This document shows positions 8,486 through 17,575 of a stretch of DNA of 64,000 bases, one piece after another; the stretch's first letter is position 1; each line of letters opens with the position of its first letter. The notes under the pieces were generated by a model, which did not search any database, had not been told where the DNA came from, and was given only the letters and a program-made list of their open reading frames with translations. The stretch comes from Mangrovimicrobium sp033283385 (GTDB lineage Bacteria > Pseudomonadota > Gammaproteobacteria > Pseudomonadales > Halieaceae): assembly GCA_033283385.1 (NCBI GenBank), contig JAWMQQ010000001.1, positions 1,302,001-1,366,000 of the forward strand, in the 5' to 3' direction. A program made the position numbers and the translations under genes.

Positions 8486-9684
8486 AGCTGGGTTTCAGCG
8501 CGCAGGATGAGGCCTTCCGCGACGAGGTGGCCGGCTGGCTGGCTGCTAATCTCACCGGCGAGTTTGAACAACTCAAAGGCCGGGGCGGCCCCGGTGACGA
8601 ACACATGTTCCCGGAAGAGCGCAAACGCTGGGAGCAGAAGCTCGCCGAGGGCGGCTGGACCTGCGTCGGCTGGCCGAAGGAATACGGCGGTCGCGGACTG
8701 TCTATCGAGCGGCAGGTGATTTTCTTCGAGGAGTACGCTCGCGCCCGGGCGCCGGGCCGCGTCGGCCATATCGGCGAAGGCCTGGCGGGACCGACGATCA
8801 TCGCCTTCGGCAGCGAGGCACAGAAGCAGAAGTACCTGCCGGGCATCGTCGCCGGTACGCAGCTGTGGTGCCAGGGCTACTCCGAACCCGGCGCCGGCTC
8901 TGACCTCGCCAATGTGCGCACCCGTGCGCGCTTGGACGAGGCGCGCGGCAAGTGGCTGCTGAACGGACAGAAGGTGTGGACCTCGCTGGCGCACGAGTCG
9001 GACTATATTTTCGTGATCGCCCGCACCGACCCCGAATCGGTCGCCCACAAGGGGCTGGGATTCTTCCTGCTGAAAATGGACCAGCCCGGAATCGAGGTGC
9101 GGCCCATCGAGCAGATTACCGGCACCTCCGAGTTCAACGAGGTGTTCTTCGACGACGCCGAGTGCGAGGCCGAGGATATCGTCGGCCAGCCGGGCGACGG
9201 CTGGAAAGTGGCCATGGGGCTGCTGGGCTTCGAGCGCGGCGTCTCCACGCTGGGCCAGCAGATGGCCTTCCAGAACGAACTGGACGAGATCGTCGCGGCG
9301 GCAAAGCGCAACGGCGCCGCCACCGACCCGGCGATACGCCAGCGCATCGCCCGGGCCCATGCGGAGCTGAAAATCATGCGCTACAACGCCATGCGCATGC
9401 TCTCCGGCCAGAGCGGCAGCGACGGCTCGCTGCAGCGCGAGGCGCTGATCTACAAGTTGTTCTGGGCGACCTGGCACCGCTCGCTGGGGGAACTGGCAAT
9501 AGATGTGCTCGGCATGCAGGGGCAGCTGCTGGAGGGCGCGCCCTACGAGCTAAGCCGGTTGCAATCCATGTTCCTGTTCGTGCGCTCCGACACCATCTAC
9601 GGCGGCACCAACGAGATCCAGAAGAACATTATCGCCGAGCGCGGCCTGGGCATGCCCAGGGAGCCCCGCGGCTCTGGCAAATAA
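8482..9684 (+). CDS. Acyl-CoA dehydrogenase, catalytic subunit of second heteromeric pair
   Basis: A 400-residue acyl-CoA dehydrogenase beginning at the ATG that overlaps the preceding stop. It shows GYSEPGAGSD (132-141), the probable catalytic Glu251 in GFERG, and IYGGTNEIQKNIIAERGLG near the C terminus. As in the 2858 gene, the medium-chain Glu position is Gly, so Glu251 should be the base. FadE31/FadE32-like enzymes are thought to oxidise the linear diacid CoA ester released from rings C and D. It is likely the active partner of the 7310 product. Family certain; specific step inferred. Confidence 0.75.
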   Translation: MKLGFSAQDEAFRDEVAGWLAANLTGEFEQLKGRGGPGDEHMFPEERKRWEQKLAEGGWTCVGWPKEYGGRGLSIERQVIFFEEYARARAPGRVGHIGEGLAGPTIIAFGSEAQKQKYLPGIVAGTQLWCQGYSEPGAGSDLANVRTRARLDEARGKWLLNGQKVWTSLAHESDYIFVIARTDPESVAHKGLGFFLLKMDQPGIEVRPIEQITGTSEFNEVFFDDAECEAEDIVGQPGDGWKVAMGLLGFERGVSTLGQQMAFQNELDEIVAAAKRNGAATDPAIRQRIARAHAELKIMRYNAMRMLSGQSGSDGSLQREALIYKLFWATWHRSLGELAIDVLGMQGQLLEGAPYELSRLQSMFLFVRSDTIYGGTNEIQKNIIAERGLGMPREPRGSGK

Positions 9685-9700
9685 CTGCGAGGTAACAGCC

Positions 9701-10492
9701 ATGGACATTCACAACCCCGAGTATGTCGCCGGCCACGGGCTGCTCGCGGGACGCTCGGTGCTGATCACCGCGGCGGCCGGCGCCGGTATCGGCTTCGCCG
9801 CGGCCAGGCGGGCGGTGGAGGAGGGCTGCCGCGGTATCGTCATCAGCGATATTCACGAGGGCCGGCTGGAAGCGTCCGTGGCCAAGCTAAAGGAGGATAC
9901 CGGACTCCTTTCAGTATTCGGTAAACCCTGCAATGTCGCGGTTGAGGAAGAGGTTCGCGCACTGGTGGATTTTGCCGGGGAGCAACTGGACGGCGTGGAC
10001 ATCCTGATCAATAACGCCGGGCTGGGCACCTCGAAACTGCTGGTCGAAATGACGGACGAGGAGTGGAACAGGGTGCTCGACATCACCCTCGGCGGCACCA
10101 TGCGCATGACCCGCTACATGATGCAGGTGATGAAGGCGCGTGGGCAGGGCGGGGTCATCGTCAACAACGCCTCCGTGCTCGGCTGGCGGGCGCAGAAGGA
10201 GCAGGCGCACTACGCCGCGGCCAAGGCCGGCGTGATGGCGCTCACCCGCTGTGCGGCGCTGGAGGCGGCGGAGTTTGGCGTGCGCATCAACGCGGTGTCA
10301 CCCTCGCTGGCGGTGCACCCGATGCTGAAGAAGTCCGCGCCGGAGGAACTGCTGGCGGAACTGGAGGGGCGCGAGGCCTACGGGCGCGGCGCCGAGGTCT
10401 GGGAGGTCGCCAACGTGATGATGTTCCTCGCCTCCGACTACGCGAGTTACCTGACCGGGGAATCCATCGCCTGTTCCAGCCAGCAGGCCTAG
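9701..10492 (+). CDS. ipdF: IpdF-like SDR, HIP-pathway 5-hydroxyl dehydrogenase
   Basis: This 263-residue SDR is recognisably IpdF (mycobacterial Rv3559c). Shared blocks are AGHGLL at the N terminus, the cofactor loop TAAAGAGIG, VIVNNASVLGWRAQ, HYAAAKAGVMALTRC with the catalytic Tyr/Lys, and LASDYASYLTGE near the end. IpdF oxidises the ring hydroxyl of a HIC-CoA-type intermediate before IpdC and EchA20 act. The ATG at 9701 follows GAGG at a suitable distance, 16 bp after the dehydrogenase stop. Length equals that of the mycobacterial protein. Confidence 0.85.
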   Translation: MDIHNPEYVAGHGLLAGRSVLITAAAGAGIGFAAARRAVEEGCRGIVISDIHEGRLEASVAKLKEDTGLLSVFGKPCNVAVEEEVRALVDFAGEQLDGVDILINNAGLGTSKLLVEMTDEEWNRVLDITLGGTMRMTRYMMQVMKARGQGGVIVNNASVLGWRAQKEQAHYAAAKAGVMALTRCAALEAAEFGVRINAVSPSLAVHPMLKKSAPEELLAELEGREAYGRGAEVWEVANVMMFLASDYASYLTGESIACSSQQA

Positions 10493-10540
10493 GCGGCGCT
10501 TCGGCGCACCGACCCATTATCTGATCTACAGGGAATCACC

Positions 10541-11743
10541 ATGAGAGAAGCCGTTATCGTATCCACCGCCCGCACCGGCCTGGGCAAGTCCTTCCGCGGC
10601 GCACTCAACGACACCGAGGCGCCCGCGATGGGCGGCCACGTGGTGCGCGCCGCTGTCGAGCGCGCCGGCGTGGATCCTGCGGAAATCGACGAATGTGTCT
10701 TCGGCGTCGTCGCGCAGCAGGGCACTCAGTCCTACAACATGGGGCGCCTGTGCGCCGTGGCCGGCGGTTTGCCCGACAGCGTGCCGGGCATGGCCATGGA
10801 CCGGCAGTGTTCCTCCGGCCTGATGTCCATCGCCTGGGCGGCCAAGAGCATCATGGTCAATGAGATCGACATCGCCGTGGCGGGCGGGCTGGAGTCCATC
10901 TCGCTGGTGCAGAACAAGCACAAGAACAGTTACCGGGCCCAGTCGAAGGCGGTTACCGACATCGACCCGACCGCGTACATCCCCATGATCGAAACCGCGG
11001 AGATCGTCGCCGAGCGCTATGGCATCTCCCGGGAGCGGCAGGACGCGTACGCGCTGCAGAGCCAGCAGCGTGTTGCTGCGGCGCAGCAGGACGGCCTGTT
11101 CGACGACGAGATCGTGCCGATGACCACCCGCAAAGCCGTGTTCAACAAGGAGACCGGGGAGACGACCTACGAGGAAGTGATCCTGGATCGGGACGAGTGC
11201 AACAGGCCCTCGACCACCCTGGAGAGCCTGCAGGCGCTGGAACCGGTATGGAAAGATGGTGAGTGGGTGAAGCAGGGGAAATACATCACCGCCGGCAATG
11301 CCTCGCAGCTGTCCGACGGCGCTTCCGCGAGCGTCCTGATGGATGCGAAGACGGCCGAACGCAAGGGGCTGGAGCCGCTGGGTATCTATCGCGGGCTGGC
11401 TGTGGCCGGGTGCAAGGCGGATGAGATGGGTATCGGGCCTGTGTTCGCGATTCCAAAACTGCTGGAGCGCGCGGGCGTGAAACTGGAGGATATCGGGCTG
11501 TGGGAGCTGAACGAGGCTTTCGCGAGCCAGGTCTTGTACTGCCAGGATGTGCTGGGGATAGACAATTCCATTCTCAATGTGAACGGGGGTTCCATTGCGG
11601 TGGGGCATCCTTTCGGCATGACCGGGGCAAGGTTGGTGGGGCATGCGTTGCTGGAGGGAAAGCGCCGGGGTGTCAAGTATGCGGTGGTCACCATGTGTAT
11701 TGGTGGTGGCATGGGCGGCGCCGCGTTGTTCGAGATTCCCTAG
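10541..11743 (+). CDS. Acetyl-CoA acyltransferase (thiolase), second of the cluster
   Basis: This 400-residue thiolase has MDRQCSSGLMS with the nucleophilic Cys, NEAFASQ, GGSIAVGHPFGMTG with the catalytic His and MCIGGGMG with the second Cys. It resembles the general FadA/acetyl-CoA acyltransferase type more than FadA5 or FadA6. As last gene of the operon it probably removes acetyl-CoA or propionyl-CoA from a pathway intermediate, either during HIP side-chain shortening or from the final diacid. Which of the two thiolases does which step cannot be read from sequence. Confidence 0.8.
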   Translation: MREAVIVSTARTGLGKSFRGALNDTEAPAMGGHVVRAAVERAGVDPAEIDECVFGVVAQQGTQSYNMGRLCAVAGGLPDSVPGMAMDRQCSSGLMSIAWAAKSIMVNEIDIAVAGGLESISLVQNKHKNSYRAQSKAVTDIDPTAYIPMIETAEIVAERYGISRERQDAYALQSQQRVAAAQQDGLFDDEIVPMTTRKAVFNKETGETTYEEVILDRDECNRPSTTLESLQALEPVWKDGEWVKQGKYITAGNASQLSDGASASVLMDAKTAERKGLEPLGIYRGLAVAGCKADEMGIGPVFAIPKLLERAGVKLEDIGLWELNEAFASQVLYCQDVLGIDNSILNVNGGSIAVGHPFGMTGARLVGHALLEGKRRGVKYAVVTMCIGGGMGGAALFEIP

Positions 11744-11834
11744 GCGCCGTGGGGCGCCACCGGGTTGTTCGGTCCGGGGGACGAGCGCAGTGAACTGCAC
11801 CAGATGCTGGCGTCGAAAGGGGGCCATAGGCCCC
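11743..11834. terminator. Two GC hairpins between convergent thiolase and P450 genes
   Basis: GGCGCC-GTGG-GGCGCC at 11743-11758 starts at the thiolase stop codon. GGGGCC-ATA-GGCCCC at 11820-11834 lies just beyond the convergent P450 stop. Neither has a T-tract, so classic intrinsic termination is doubtful; they may only block read-through or stabilise transcript ends. Confidence 0.3.
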
Positions 11835-11839
11835 GTCGG

Positions 11840-13102
11840 CTATTTCATCTTGAGTCGCACCGGCAGGCTTTTCAGGCCGCGCAGAATGACGATGCTCTCG
11901 CTGTAGTCGAGGTCATCCTGCGGCACCGCAAGCTCCACGGATTCCACCGACTGAACAAATTCCTTGATGGCCGCCTTGACTTCATTGCGAGCCAGCATGG
12001 CCCCGAGGCACAGGTGCACACCGGTGCCAAATGCCAGGTGTTGCGCGGACCCGGCGCGGTCGATGCTGAATTCATCCGGGTTTTCGAAGCGCTCGGGATC
12101 GCGGTTGCCCGATGCCCAGCACAGGAATATCACGGAGTCCTTGGGTATGGACTTGCCGCAGAGTTCGACGTCAACCGTGGTCACCCGGGGCAGGGCGGGA
12201 ACGGGTGTGTAAAAGCGCAGGACTTCTTCACAGAACGCGGCAATGTCCTTCTCCTGGTTCTCTGACTCCTGCAGGCGTTTGAAGAGCTCGGGACGGGTCG
12301 CCAGCGTATAGAGGGCGAAGCCGATGGTATTGCGCGTGGTATCGACACCGCCGGCAATGGAAACCGAGACGATGGAAATCAGTTCCTGTTCGGTGAGTTG
12401 CTCCGATTCGGGCTGGTCCTTGCCGGAATGCACCACCTGGGAAATCAGGTCATCGCGGGGTCTTTCGCGGCGTTCCTCGATAGCTTCACGGGCGAACTGC
12501 TGCAGCAGCATGATGTTGTCCGCATGCTGGTAGGCCTCGTCGCGGCTTGCACCAGTACCGGCTCGCGCAACCATGGAGTAGGCGGCCCGGCTGACGTCCT
12601 GGGTCCGGTCCAGCGGTAATCCCAGCGCGTCGCAAATGACATTCAGCGGAACCGGTGTGGCGTACTGCTTGAGCAGGTCCACCTCGCCACCGTCGCGGAA
12701 GGTGTCCATCTGCTTGCGGCAGAGTTCCGCGACGCGATCGGCCATCGCGGCCACGGCGTGGGCAGTGAACGCGTGTGAGACCAGGCCGCGGCGCCGCTTG
12801 TGCAACTCGCCGTCGACCTTGAAGCTGTCGGAAGGATCGAGAATGTAGAACCCCTTGCTCCTGATGTATTCATTGGCCTCGTCCTGGTAAGGCGAACGAA
12901 CTGCCGCAGATACGCGCATCTCGTCGGAATAGGTGACGGTGTCACGCGCTACGGCGACGATGTCCTTGTAGCGGGTCACCAGCCATGCGCCCAGTTTTTC
13001 GTCGTAGTGGACGGGGTCTTCCGCGCGCAGGCGTTCGTAGTACTCGTAGGGATCCTTTGCGACGCTGGGATCAGTAACTGAGATTTCTGTTAAGGAGTTC
13101 AT
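11840..13102 (-). CDS. Cytochrome P450 (bacterial class I type)
   Basis: A 420-residue soluble P450 with I-helix AGGVDTT (250-256), ExxR as EVLR (293-296) and heme-binding FGTGVHLCLG with Cys365. Length and absence of an N-terminal membrane anchor are typical of bacterial CYPs that use a ferredoxin and reductase; no such partner is encoded nearby. It converges with the HIP operon. Sterol or steroid hydroxylation is a reasonable guess from its neighbourhood, but the CYP family cannot be assigned by eye. Confidence 0.9.
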   Translation of the reverse strand: MNSLTEISVTDPSVAKDPYEYYERLRAEDPVHYDEKLGAWLVTRYKDIVAVARDTVTYSDEMRVSAAVRSPYQDEANEYIRSKGFYILDPSDSFKVDGELHKRRRGLVSHAFTAHAVAAMADRVAELCRKQMDTFRDGGEVDLLKQYATPVPLNVICDALGLPLDRTQDVSRAAYSMVARAGTGASRDEAYQHADNIMLLQQFAREAIEERRERPRDDLISQVVHSGKDQPESEQLTEQELISIVSVSIAGGVDTTRNTIGFALYTLATRPELFKRLQESENQEKDIAAFCEEVLRFYTPVPALPRVTTVDVELCGKSIPKDSVIFLCWASGNRDPERFENPDEFSIDRAGSAQHLAFGTGVHLCLGAMLARNEVKAAIKEFVQSVESVELAVPQDDLDYSESIVILRGLKSLPVRLKMK

Positions 13103-13394
13103 ATACTGCGACCTTCTCTTTATGTGTTGCGTGCAGGCGCTGTTCGATCGGAGGCGTTGCGTACCAAGGGAGCCGGGCCCATTTTCGGCTTTTGCCCGAA
13201 CACCGCACTTCCCGCCTTGCGAATCGGCCTTGTCCGGGGACAGACTTTAACCCGGGAGCGATATCTTCTCACAGATACCGAATTTCCCCAGCGAGTGCAT
13301 TGTCTTGACTGGGGGTGAAATATTCTCGTCCTACCGGTGGCGAGGTGATCTATGACAAGCCGTTCGCTCCCCATCCGCCAGGTCAGGGCCTGGT

Positions 13395-14591
13395 TCAGTG
13401 TAGAAGCAACCATTTCAGCGCGTCCGCCTGCGAGATCAGGCCTATGACACGGCCATGTTCAACGACGGCCAGCGGCGACTGATGCGTTTCCAGGGTTGTC
13501 AGCGCACGTGTGGCGTCGATATCCGGGTGCAGGGTGAGCGCGCCGACCGAGGTTTTCATGACCTGGCCAACGGTCGCCACGGGACGGTTTTCGGCTTTGA
13601 CGTTTCTCACTTCCTGAAGTGTAAGCAGGCCGACGAGTTGCTCATCCTCGACAACCGGCCACAGTTGCTGGGCACTTTGCATCAGGTGTTCGTCTATGAA
13701 TTCCGACAGTCGCATCTGCGCCGGAACCGTCTCGAAGTGGGAGCGCATCATGTCCCTCGCGGTGACACCCTTCATCATTTGCTGCGTCACCAGCTGCTTA
13801 TAGCTCGCGGCGGCGGCATTGGAGAGAAACCACCCGATCAGGACCAGCCAGAGCCCCTGCATCAGCCCGCCGGACAGAGCCTGTAGCACACCGAGTATCA
13901 TCAGTAACCAGCCGAACATGCGTCCGCTATCGGTGGCGATTCGCGTCGCGCGCCTCTGGTCCCCGGTTACCCACCAGATGAGGGCGCGCAGCACGCGGCC
14001 TCCATCCAGCGGAAAGCCCGGCATCATGTTGAACACGCCCAGCACGATGTTGATCGGTCCCAGCCACAGGAACAGGGTGGCGGCCGGCGACAGCGCGGCG
14101 AGCGCCGATTCCTGCTCGTTCACCAGTTGGCGAGCCACTTCTTCACCTGCCAGTTGCGTGCCGATCGTGGTACAGAGCAGCCCGATCACGACACTGGTTA
14201 TCGGCCCGGCGATCGCGATCAGGAACTCCGCACGGGGCTCGCGCGGCTCGTCCTGGATTTCCGCCAGTCCGCCAAACAGGAACAGTGTGATACGGCGCAC
14301 CTCGATGCCGAATCGGCGGGATACCAGCGAGTGCGCCAGTTCGTGGGCCAGCACCGACGCGAAAAACAGTACGCCGGCCGCGGCGGCCGTGAGCCACGTG
14401 GTGGACGGCGGCCACCTGGCGTGCCAGCTCGGAAAGACGCTGTGCCCCAGTACGAAGACGATGAGGGAAAAGATAATGAGGAGGCTGGCGTCGAGGCGAA
14501 TCTCGATGCCGAACAGGGAGCACAGGCGCAAGCCCCTCGTGCCCTGGCCCGGATCACCGCCGGCGGGAGTATTTGTTGCCCGGTTATTCAT
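13395..14591 (-). CDS. M50 site-2-type membrane metalloprotease with C-terminal CBS pair
   Basis: 398 residues from the ATG at 14591 (a GTG at 14609 is possible). Several hydrophobic helices carry HELAH (83-87) and NMMPGFPLDGG with the third zinc ligand Asp196, the hallmark of SpoIVFB/rhomboid-unrelated site-2 proteases. After the membrane domain, roughly residues 285-398 form two CBS motifs (ARDMM..., QVMKTSVG...), which usually bind adenosyl ligands. Such proteins cleave transmembrane substrates; the substrate here is unknown. It stands alone, 292 bp from the P450 start. Confidence 0.88.
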   Translation of the reverse strand: MNNRATNTPAGGDPGQGTRGLRLCSLFGIEIRLDASLLIIFSLIVFVLGHSVFPSWHARWPPSTTWLTAAAAGVLFFASVLAHELAHSLVSRRFGIEVRRITLFLFGGLAEIQDEPREPRAEFLIAIAGPITSVVIGLLCTTIGTQLAGEEVARQLVNEQESALAALSPAATLFLWLGPINIVLGVFNMMPGFPLDGGRVLRALIWWVTGDQRRATRIATDSGRMFGWLLMILGVLQALSGGLMQGLWLVLIGWFLSNAAAASYKQLVTQQMMKGVTARDMMRSHFETVPAQMRLSEFIDEHLMQSAQQLWPVVEDEQLVGLLTLQEVRNVKAENRPVATVGQVMKTSVGALTLHPDIDATRALTTLETHQSPLAVVEHGRVIGLISQADALKWLLLH

Positions 14592-14787
14592 AGTGCCCAA
14601 GAATAGCACTCTCGCGTGTGGTTATACCGCGCTTTTCGCTTTTACAGAGTCGTGGTCCCAACATGCCCCTGCCTGCACTTCGCCGGCTGCTTTGCTGGCT
14701 GTAGTAAATCATTCACCATGGTTAAATGGCCGGTAAGTTCCCGGGCAGGCCTGTGTACCGGGTCTCCACCAGCGCCGGGATGTATCG

Positions 14788-16338
14788 ATGTACAGAATTC
14801 ACCACAGATTCGCTGCCTTTGCTTTCGCCGCTGCAGTTTCTGCCTCATTGCCTTCAATCGCCGCCCCGCGGATCGAGCAGGGCATCCAGGTCGGCGACGT
14901 CTCCGGTGGCCGGGCCATGATCTGGAGCCGCTCCAGCGAACCCGCCCGCATGATGGTCGAGTACGCCTACCGCAGCGACTTCACGGATTCGGTCACGGTG
15001 CGAGGCCCCTACGCCACACCGGAAACCGATTTCACCGCGAAACAGGACCTGACGGGGCTGGCAGCTGGTCGCGACGTGTTCGTCAAAGTCTGGTTCGAGG
15101 GGCTCACCAACGCCCGGGAGTCCAGCAAGCCGGTAGTAGGCAGCTTCCATACCATCGGTGACAACGAGGACATCCGCTTTGTCTGGAGCGGGGATACGGC
15201 GGGGCAGGGGTGGGGGATTAATCCGGCATTCGGCGGCATGAAAATGTACGAGACCATGCGCCGGGTGAAGCCGCAGTTTTTTATTCACAGCGGCGACAAC
15301 ATCTATGCGGACAGTCCGATTCCCGAGTCGGCCACCGCTGAGAACGGCAAGACCTGGAATAACGTGGTAACCCCCGAAGTGAGCAAGGTCGCCGAAACTC
15401 TCAATGAATTCCGCGGGCGCTACAAATACAACTTCCTCGATGCGAATTTTCGCCGCTTCTATGCCGAGGTGCCGGTCATTCCACAGTGGGACGACCACGA
15501 AGTGGTCAACAACTGGTCCGATTCCAAGCAGCTTGCAACAGATACCCGTTACGCGGAAACCAACGTACCGCTGCTGATCGCGCGTGCCAGCCAGGCATTT
15601 TTTGAATACGCGCCACTGCGCCAGCACGATGCGGAGGAATCCGATCGCATTTACCGCAAGCTCTCCTTCGGCAAGCTGCTGGATGTATTCGTGCTGGACA
15701 TGCGCAGCTACCGGGGACCCAACACCGGTAATCTGCAGCCTGCCGAAAGCGCGGAAACAGCGTTCCTCGGTGACAAACAGGTTCAGTGGTTGCTCAGCGG
15801 CCTGAAAGACTCCTCCGCGGTCTGGAAGGTAATCGCAGCCGATATGCCGATCGGCATTAACATCAGCGACGACTACGAGCACAATCCCCCGCAACGCTGG
15901 GAGTCTCTCGCAAACGGGAACGACGGGCCGGCTGCCGGCCGCGAACTCGAACTTGCCCGTTTGCTGAAAGGTATCAAGGAAGCACAGGTCCACGACGTGG
16001 TCTGGCTGACTGCGGACGTTCACTACGCCGCGGCGCACTTTTATAATCCGGAGAAGGCGGCAAGCCCTGACTTCCTCCCATTCTGGGAGTTCGTATCGGG
16101 CCCGCTGAATGCCGGCTCCTTTGGACCTAACACCAAGGACCGGACCTTTGGTATCGAAGTGAAATTCGAGAAGGCGCCGGGCACCGAAGGGTATCCGCAG
16201 AGCAGTTCACCCTTTGCGGGGCTGCAATTCTTCGGTGAGGTCAACATAGATCATCGCAGCAGACAACTGACCGTAGAGCTCAAGGATATCGAGGGTGATA
16301 CGGTGTATCGCAAGACGCTGGATCCCGGCAAGGCGTGA
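14788..16338 (+). CDS. phoD: PhoD-like alkaline phosphatase/phosphodiesterase, exported
   Basis: 516 residues with an N-terminal signal peptide (hydrophobic stretch about 9-25, cleavage near SIAA). A PhoD N-terminal beta domain precedes the metallophosphatase core, where WSGDTAGQ (133-140), HSGDN (167-171) and WDDHE (234-238) provide metal ligands, and LTADVHYAAAHFY lies in the C-terminal part. PhoD enzymes release phosphate from phosphoesters in the periplasm. It is a single gene without a visible Pho box; phosphate regulation is therefore not shown. Family assignment is firm, substrate range is not. Confidence 0.88.
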   Translation: MYRIHHRFAAFAFAAAVSASLPSIAAPRIEQGIQVGDVSGGRAMIWSRSSEPARMMVEYAYRSDFTDSVTVRGPYATPETDFTAKQDLTGLAAGRDVFVKVWFEGLTNARESSKPVVGSFHTIGDNEDIRFVWSGDTAGQGWGINPAFGGMKMYETMRRVKPQFFIHSGDNIYADSPIPESATAENGKTWNNVVTPEVSKVAETLNEFRGRYKYNFLDANFRRFYAEVPVIPQWDDHEVVNNWSDSKQLATDTRYAETNVPLLIARASQAFFEYAPLRQHDAEESDRIYRKLSFGKLLDVFVLDMRSYRGPNTGNLQPAESAETAFLGDKQVQWLLSGLKDSSAVWKVIAADMPIGINISDDYEHNPPQRWESLANGNDGPAAGRELELARLLKGIKEAQVHDVVWLTADVHYAAAHFYNPEKAASPDFLPFWEFVSGPLNAGSFGPNTKDRTFGIEVKFEKAPGTEGYPQSSSPFAGLQFFGEVNIDHRSRQLTVELKDIEGDTVYRKTLDPGKA

Positions 16339-16432
16339 ACCGGTAATTCTGCCTCTGCCAGCATAGAAGCGGCGCGCACGTCACAGGTGCGCGCCGCGCC
16401 GGGTGGAGTCCGGTGCCGCCGCTGAACCGGCT

Positions 16433-17182
16433 TTACCGGATACGCTCGATCGTCACCTCGACGACGGGGTTGCGCCAGTCGTGGACCGCAGGATCCAGCC
16501 CGTCCGGACCGCCAACACCGTGGATGCCGGCGTGCACGTGGATGTAACCCTCGCCGTTCTCATCGATGCCCACACCCGTCATCGGGTCGTCGTCCGTCGC
16601 ACCCAGCGCACCCACGGTGTCGGCGCTCTCCGCGTTGGCTTCACTGCCGGCGTCGTAGGCGTTGGCATCGACGTGGACGGTATCTCCGATTCCGCGCGGC
16701 AGCGGCACACCGCGTACAGCGTAGAAGGCATCGTTGGTGGCGCCCAGCATGGCGGCGGCACTGAGGTATTTGGCGTTGCCTGATGCGCTGATCGTGGTGG
16801 AGTTGGACTCACTGGGAAGCAGGATCGGCGGAGTGCGGTTCGTCGGCAGGGCTACCGCATCGGAAACACCCGGCGCAATTGCCACCTGGTCGAGCAGGAC
16901 GAAGGGGAAACCGGTCTCCGCCATCGTGGCAAGGCCGAAATAGTACTCGTAACCGGCATCGCCCGGCGCAGGGACAGGCCCGAGATCAAACAGGTGGAAG
17001 GAACTGTTGTGGGTCGCAATGACCGACGGAGCCACGGGCTGGCCGAGCAGTGCATTGGTGATTGTGACCTTGTACATGCGCGCGCCGTGGCCTTTGTCGG
17101 CGATGGCGGCGGGTGTGAGGGCGATACAGCCAGTGGTGAGTACGGCGGCTAAAACTGCGTTTCTGGACAGGAAGCGTTTCAT
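16433..17182 (-). CDS. Exported spondin-N-domain protein
   Basis: 249 residues starting at the ATG at 17182, chosen because GGAG lies upstream and a signal peptide follows (MKRFLSR, hydrophobic run, AIADKG). The body contains the pattern of bacterial Spondin_N proteins: YKVTITNALLGQP, the conserved THNSSFHLFDLG, an EYYFGLATMAETGFPF segment, HVDANAYDAGSEAN, and a C-terminal W..PVVEVTIERI strand. The role of bacterial spondin proteins is not known; cell-surface or matrix attachment is usually guessed. No partner gene is evident. Confidence 0.78.
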   Translation of the reverse strand: MKRFLSRNAVLAAVLTTGCIALTPAAIADKGHGARMYKVTITNALLGQPVAPSVIATHNSSFHLFDLGPVPAPGDAGYEYYFGLATMAETGFPFVLLDQVAIAPGVSDAVALPTNRTPPILLPSESNSTTISASGNAKYLSAAAMLGATNDAFYAVRGVPLPRGIGDTVHVDANAYDAGSEANAESADTVGALGATDDDPMTGVGIDENGEGYIHVHAGIHGVGGPDGLDPAVHDWRNPVVEVTIERIR

Positions 17183-17253
17183 GAGGTCATCTCCGTTAGC
17201 GCTCAGTTTCGAGCGCGTGGTTGAATAGGACACGGGACAACGCTAACAACGAG

Positions 17254-17273
17254 TTATCACGGCCTTATCACGG
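17254..17273. promoter_or_regulatory. Tandem TTATCACGG repeats upstream of the spondin gene
   Basis: TTATCACGG occurs at 17254-17262 and 17265-17273, an 11-bp period of about one helical turn, some 72 bp upstream of the ATG at 17182. Position and phasing suit an activator or repressor site. No other copy was noticed. Function is inferred. Confidence 0.3.
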
Positions 17274-17495
17274 AGATGACACGCTTTCATTACACCGGGT
17301 GTGAAAACTGCGGGGCGGGGAGGCGGAATCGCGCATTTCGCCGCCGATGAAAAGTGCGCGCAAGCCGGGGTGGACATCGCGACCGATGGGTCAGCCGGAT
17401 TGAGGTGTGTATGCAAAACACCCTGGATCGAAGATTCCAGCGTCACGTGTTCGAGGATTCAAAGCGATAAAGGGGGAATGCCGAAAGCGGAACCA

Positions 17496-17547
17496 GGGAC
17501 AGATCACAGGTTTCACGCCAAAAGCTATAAAACCGTGGTCCGTCCCC
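17496..17547. repeat. Imperfect inverted repeat of the GGGACAG..GGTTT type
   Basis: GGGACAGATCACAGGTTT on the left pairs with AAACCGTGGTCCGTCCCC on the right across a 16-nt spacer, with about three mismatches or bulges. Similar dyads are scattered as extragenic mobile repeats in many proteobacteria. A related single arm, CCGGGGACAGACTTT, lies near 13230. It may also act as a transcription end for the VPLPA-CTERM gene. Confidence 0.5.
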
Positions 17548-17575
17548 CGCGTTTAAAGTGGCGGGTGCCCGGATA

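Larger units (their letters stand above)
17183..17575. other. 393-bp intergenic stretch with short repeats, no gene seen
   Basis: This gap separates two minus-strand genes and holds no ORF with codon bias like its neighbours. It contains a direct repeat near the spondin gene start (17254-17273) and an imperfect inverted repeat near the VPLPA-CTERM gene end (17496-17547), both listed separately. Confidence 0.6.
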
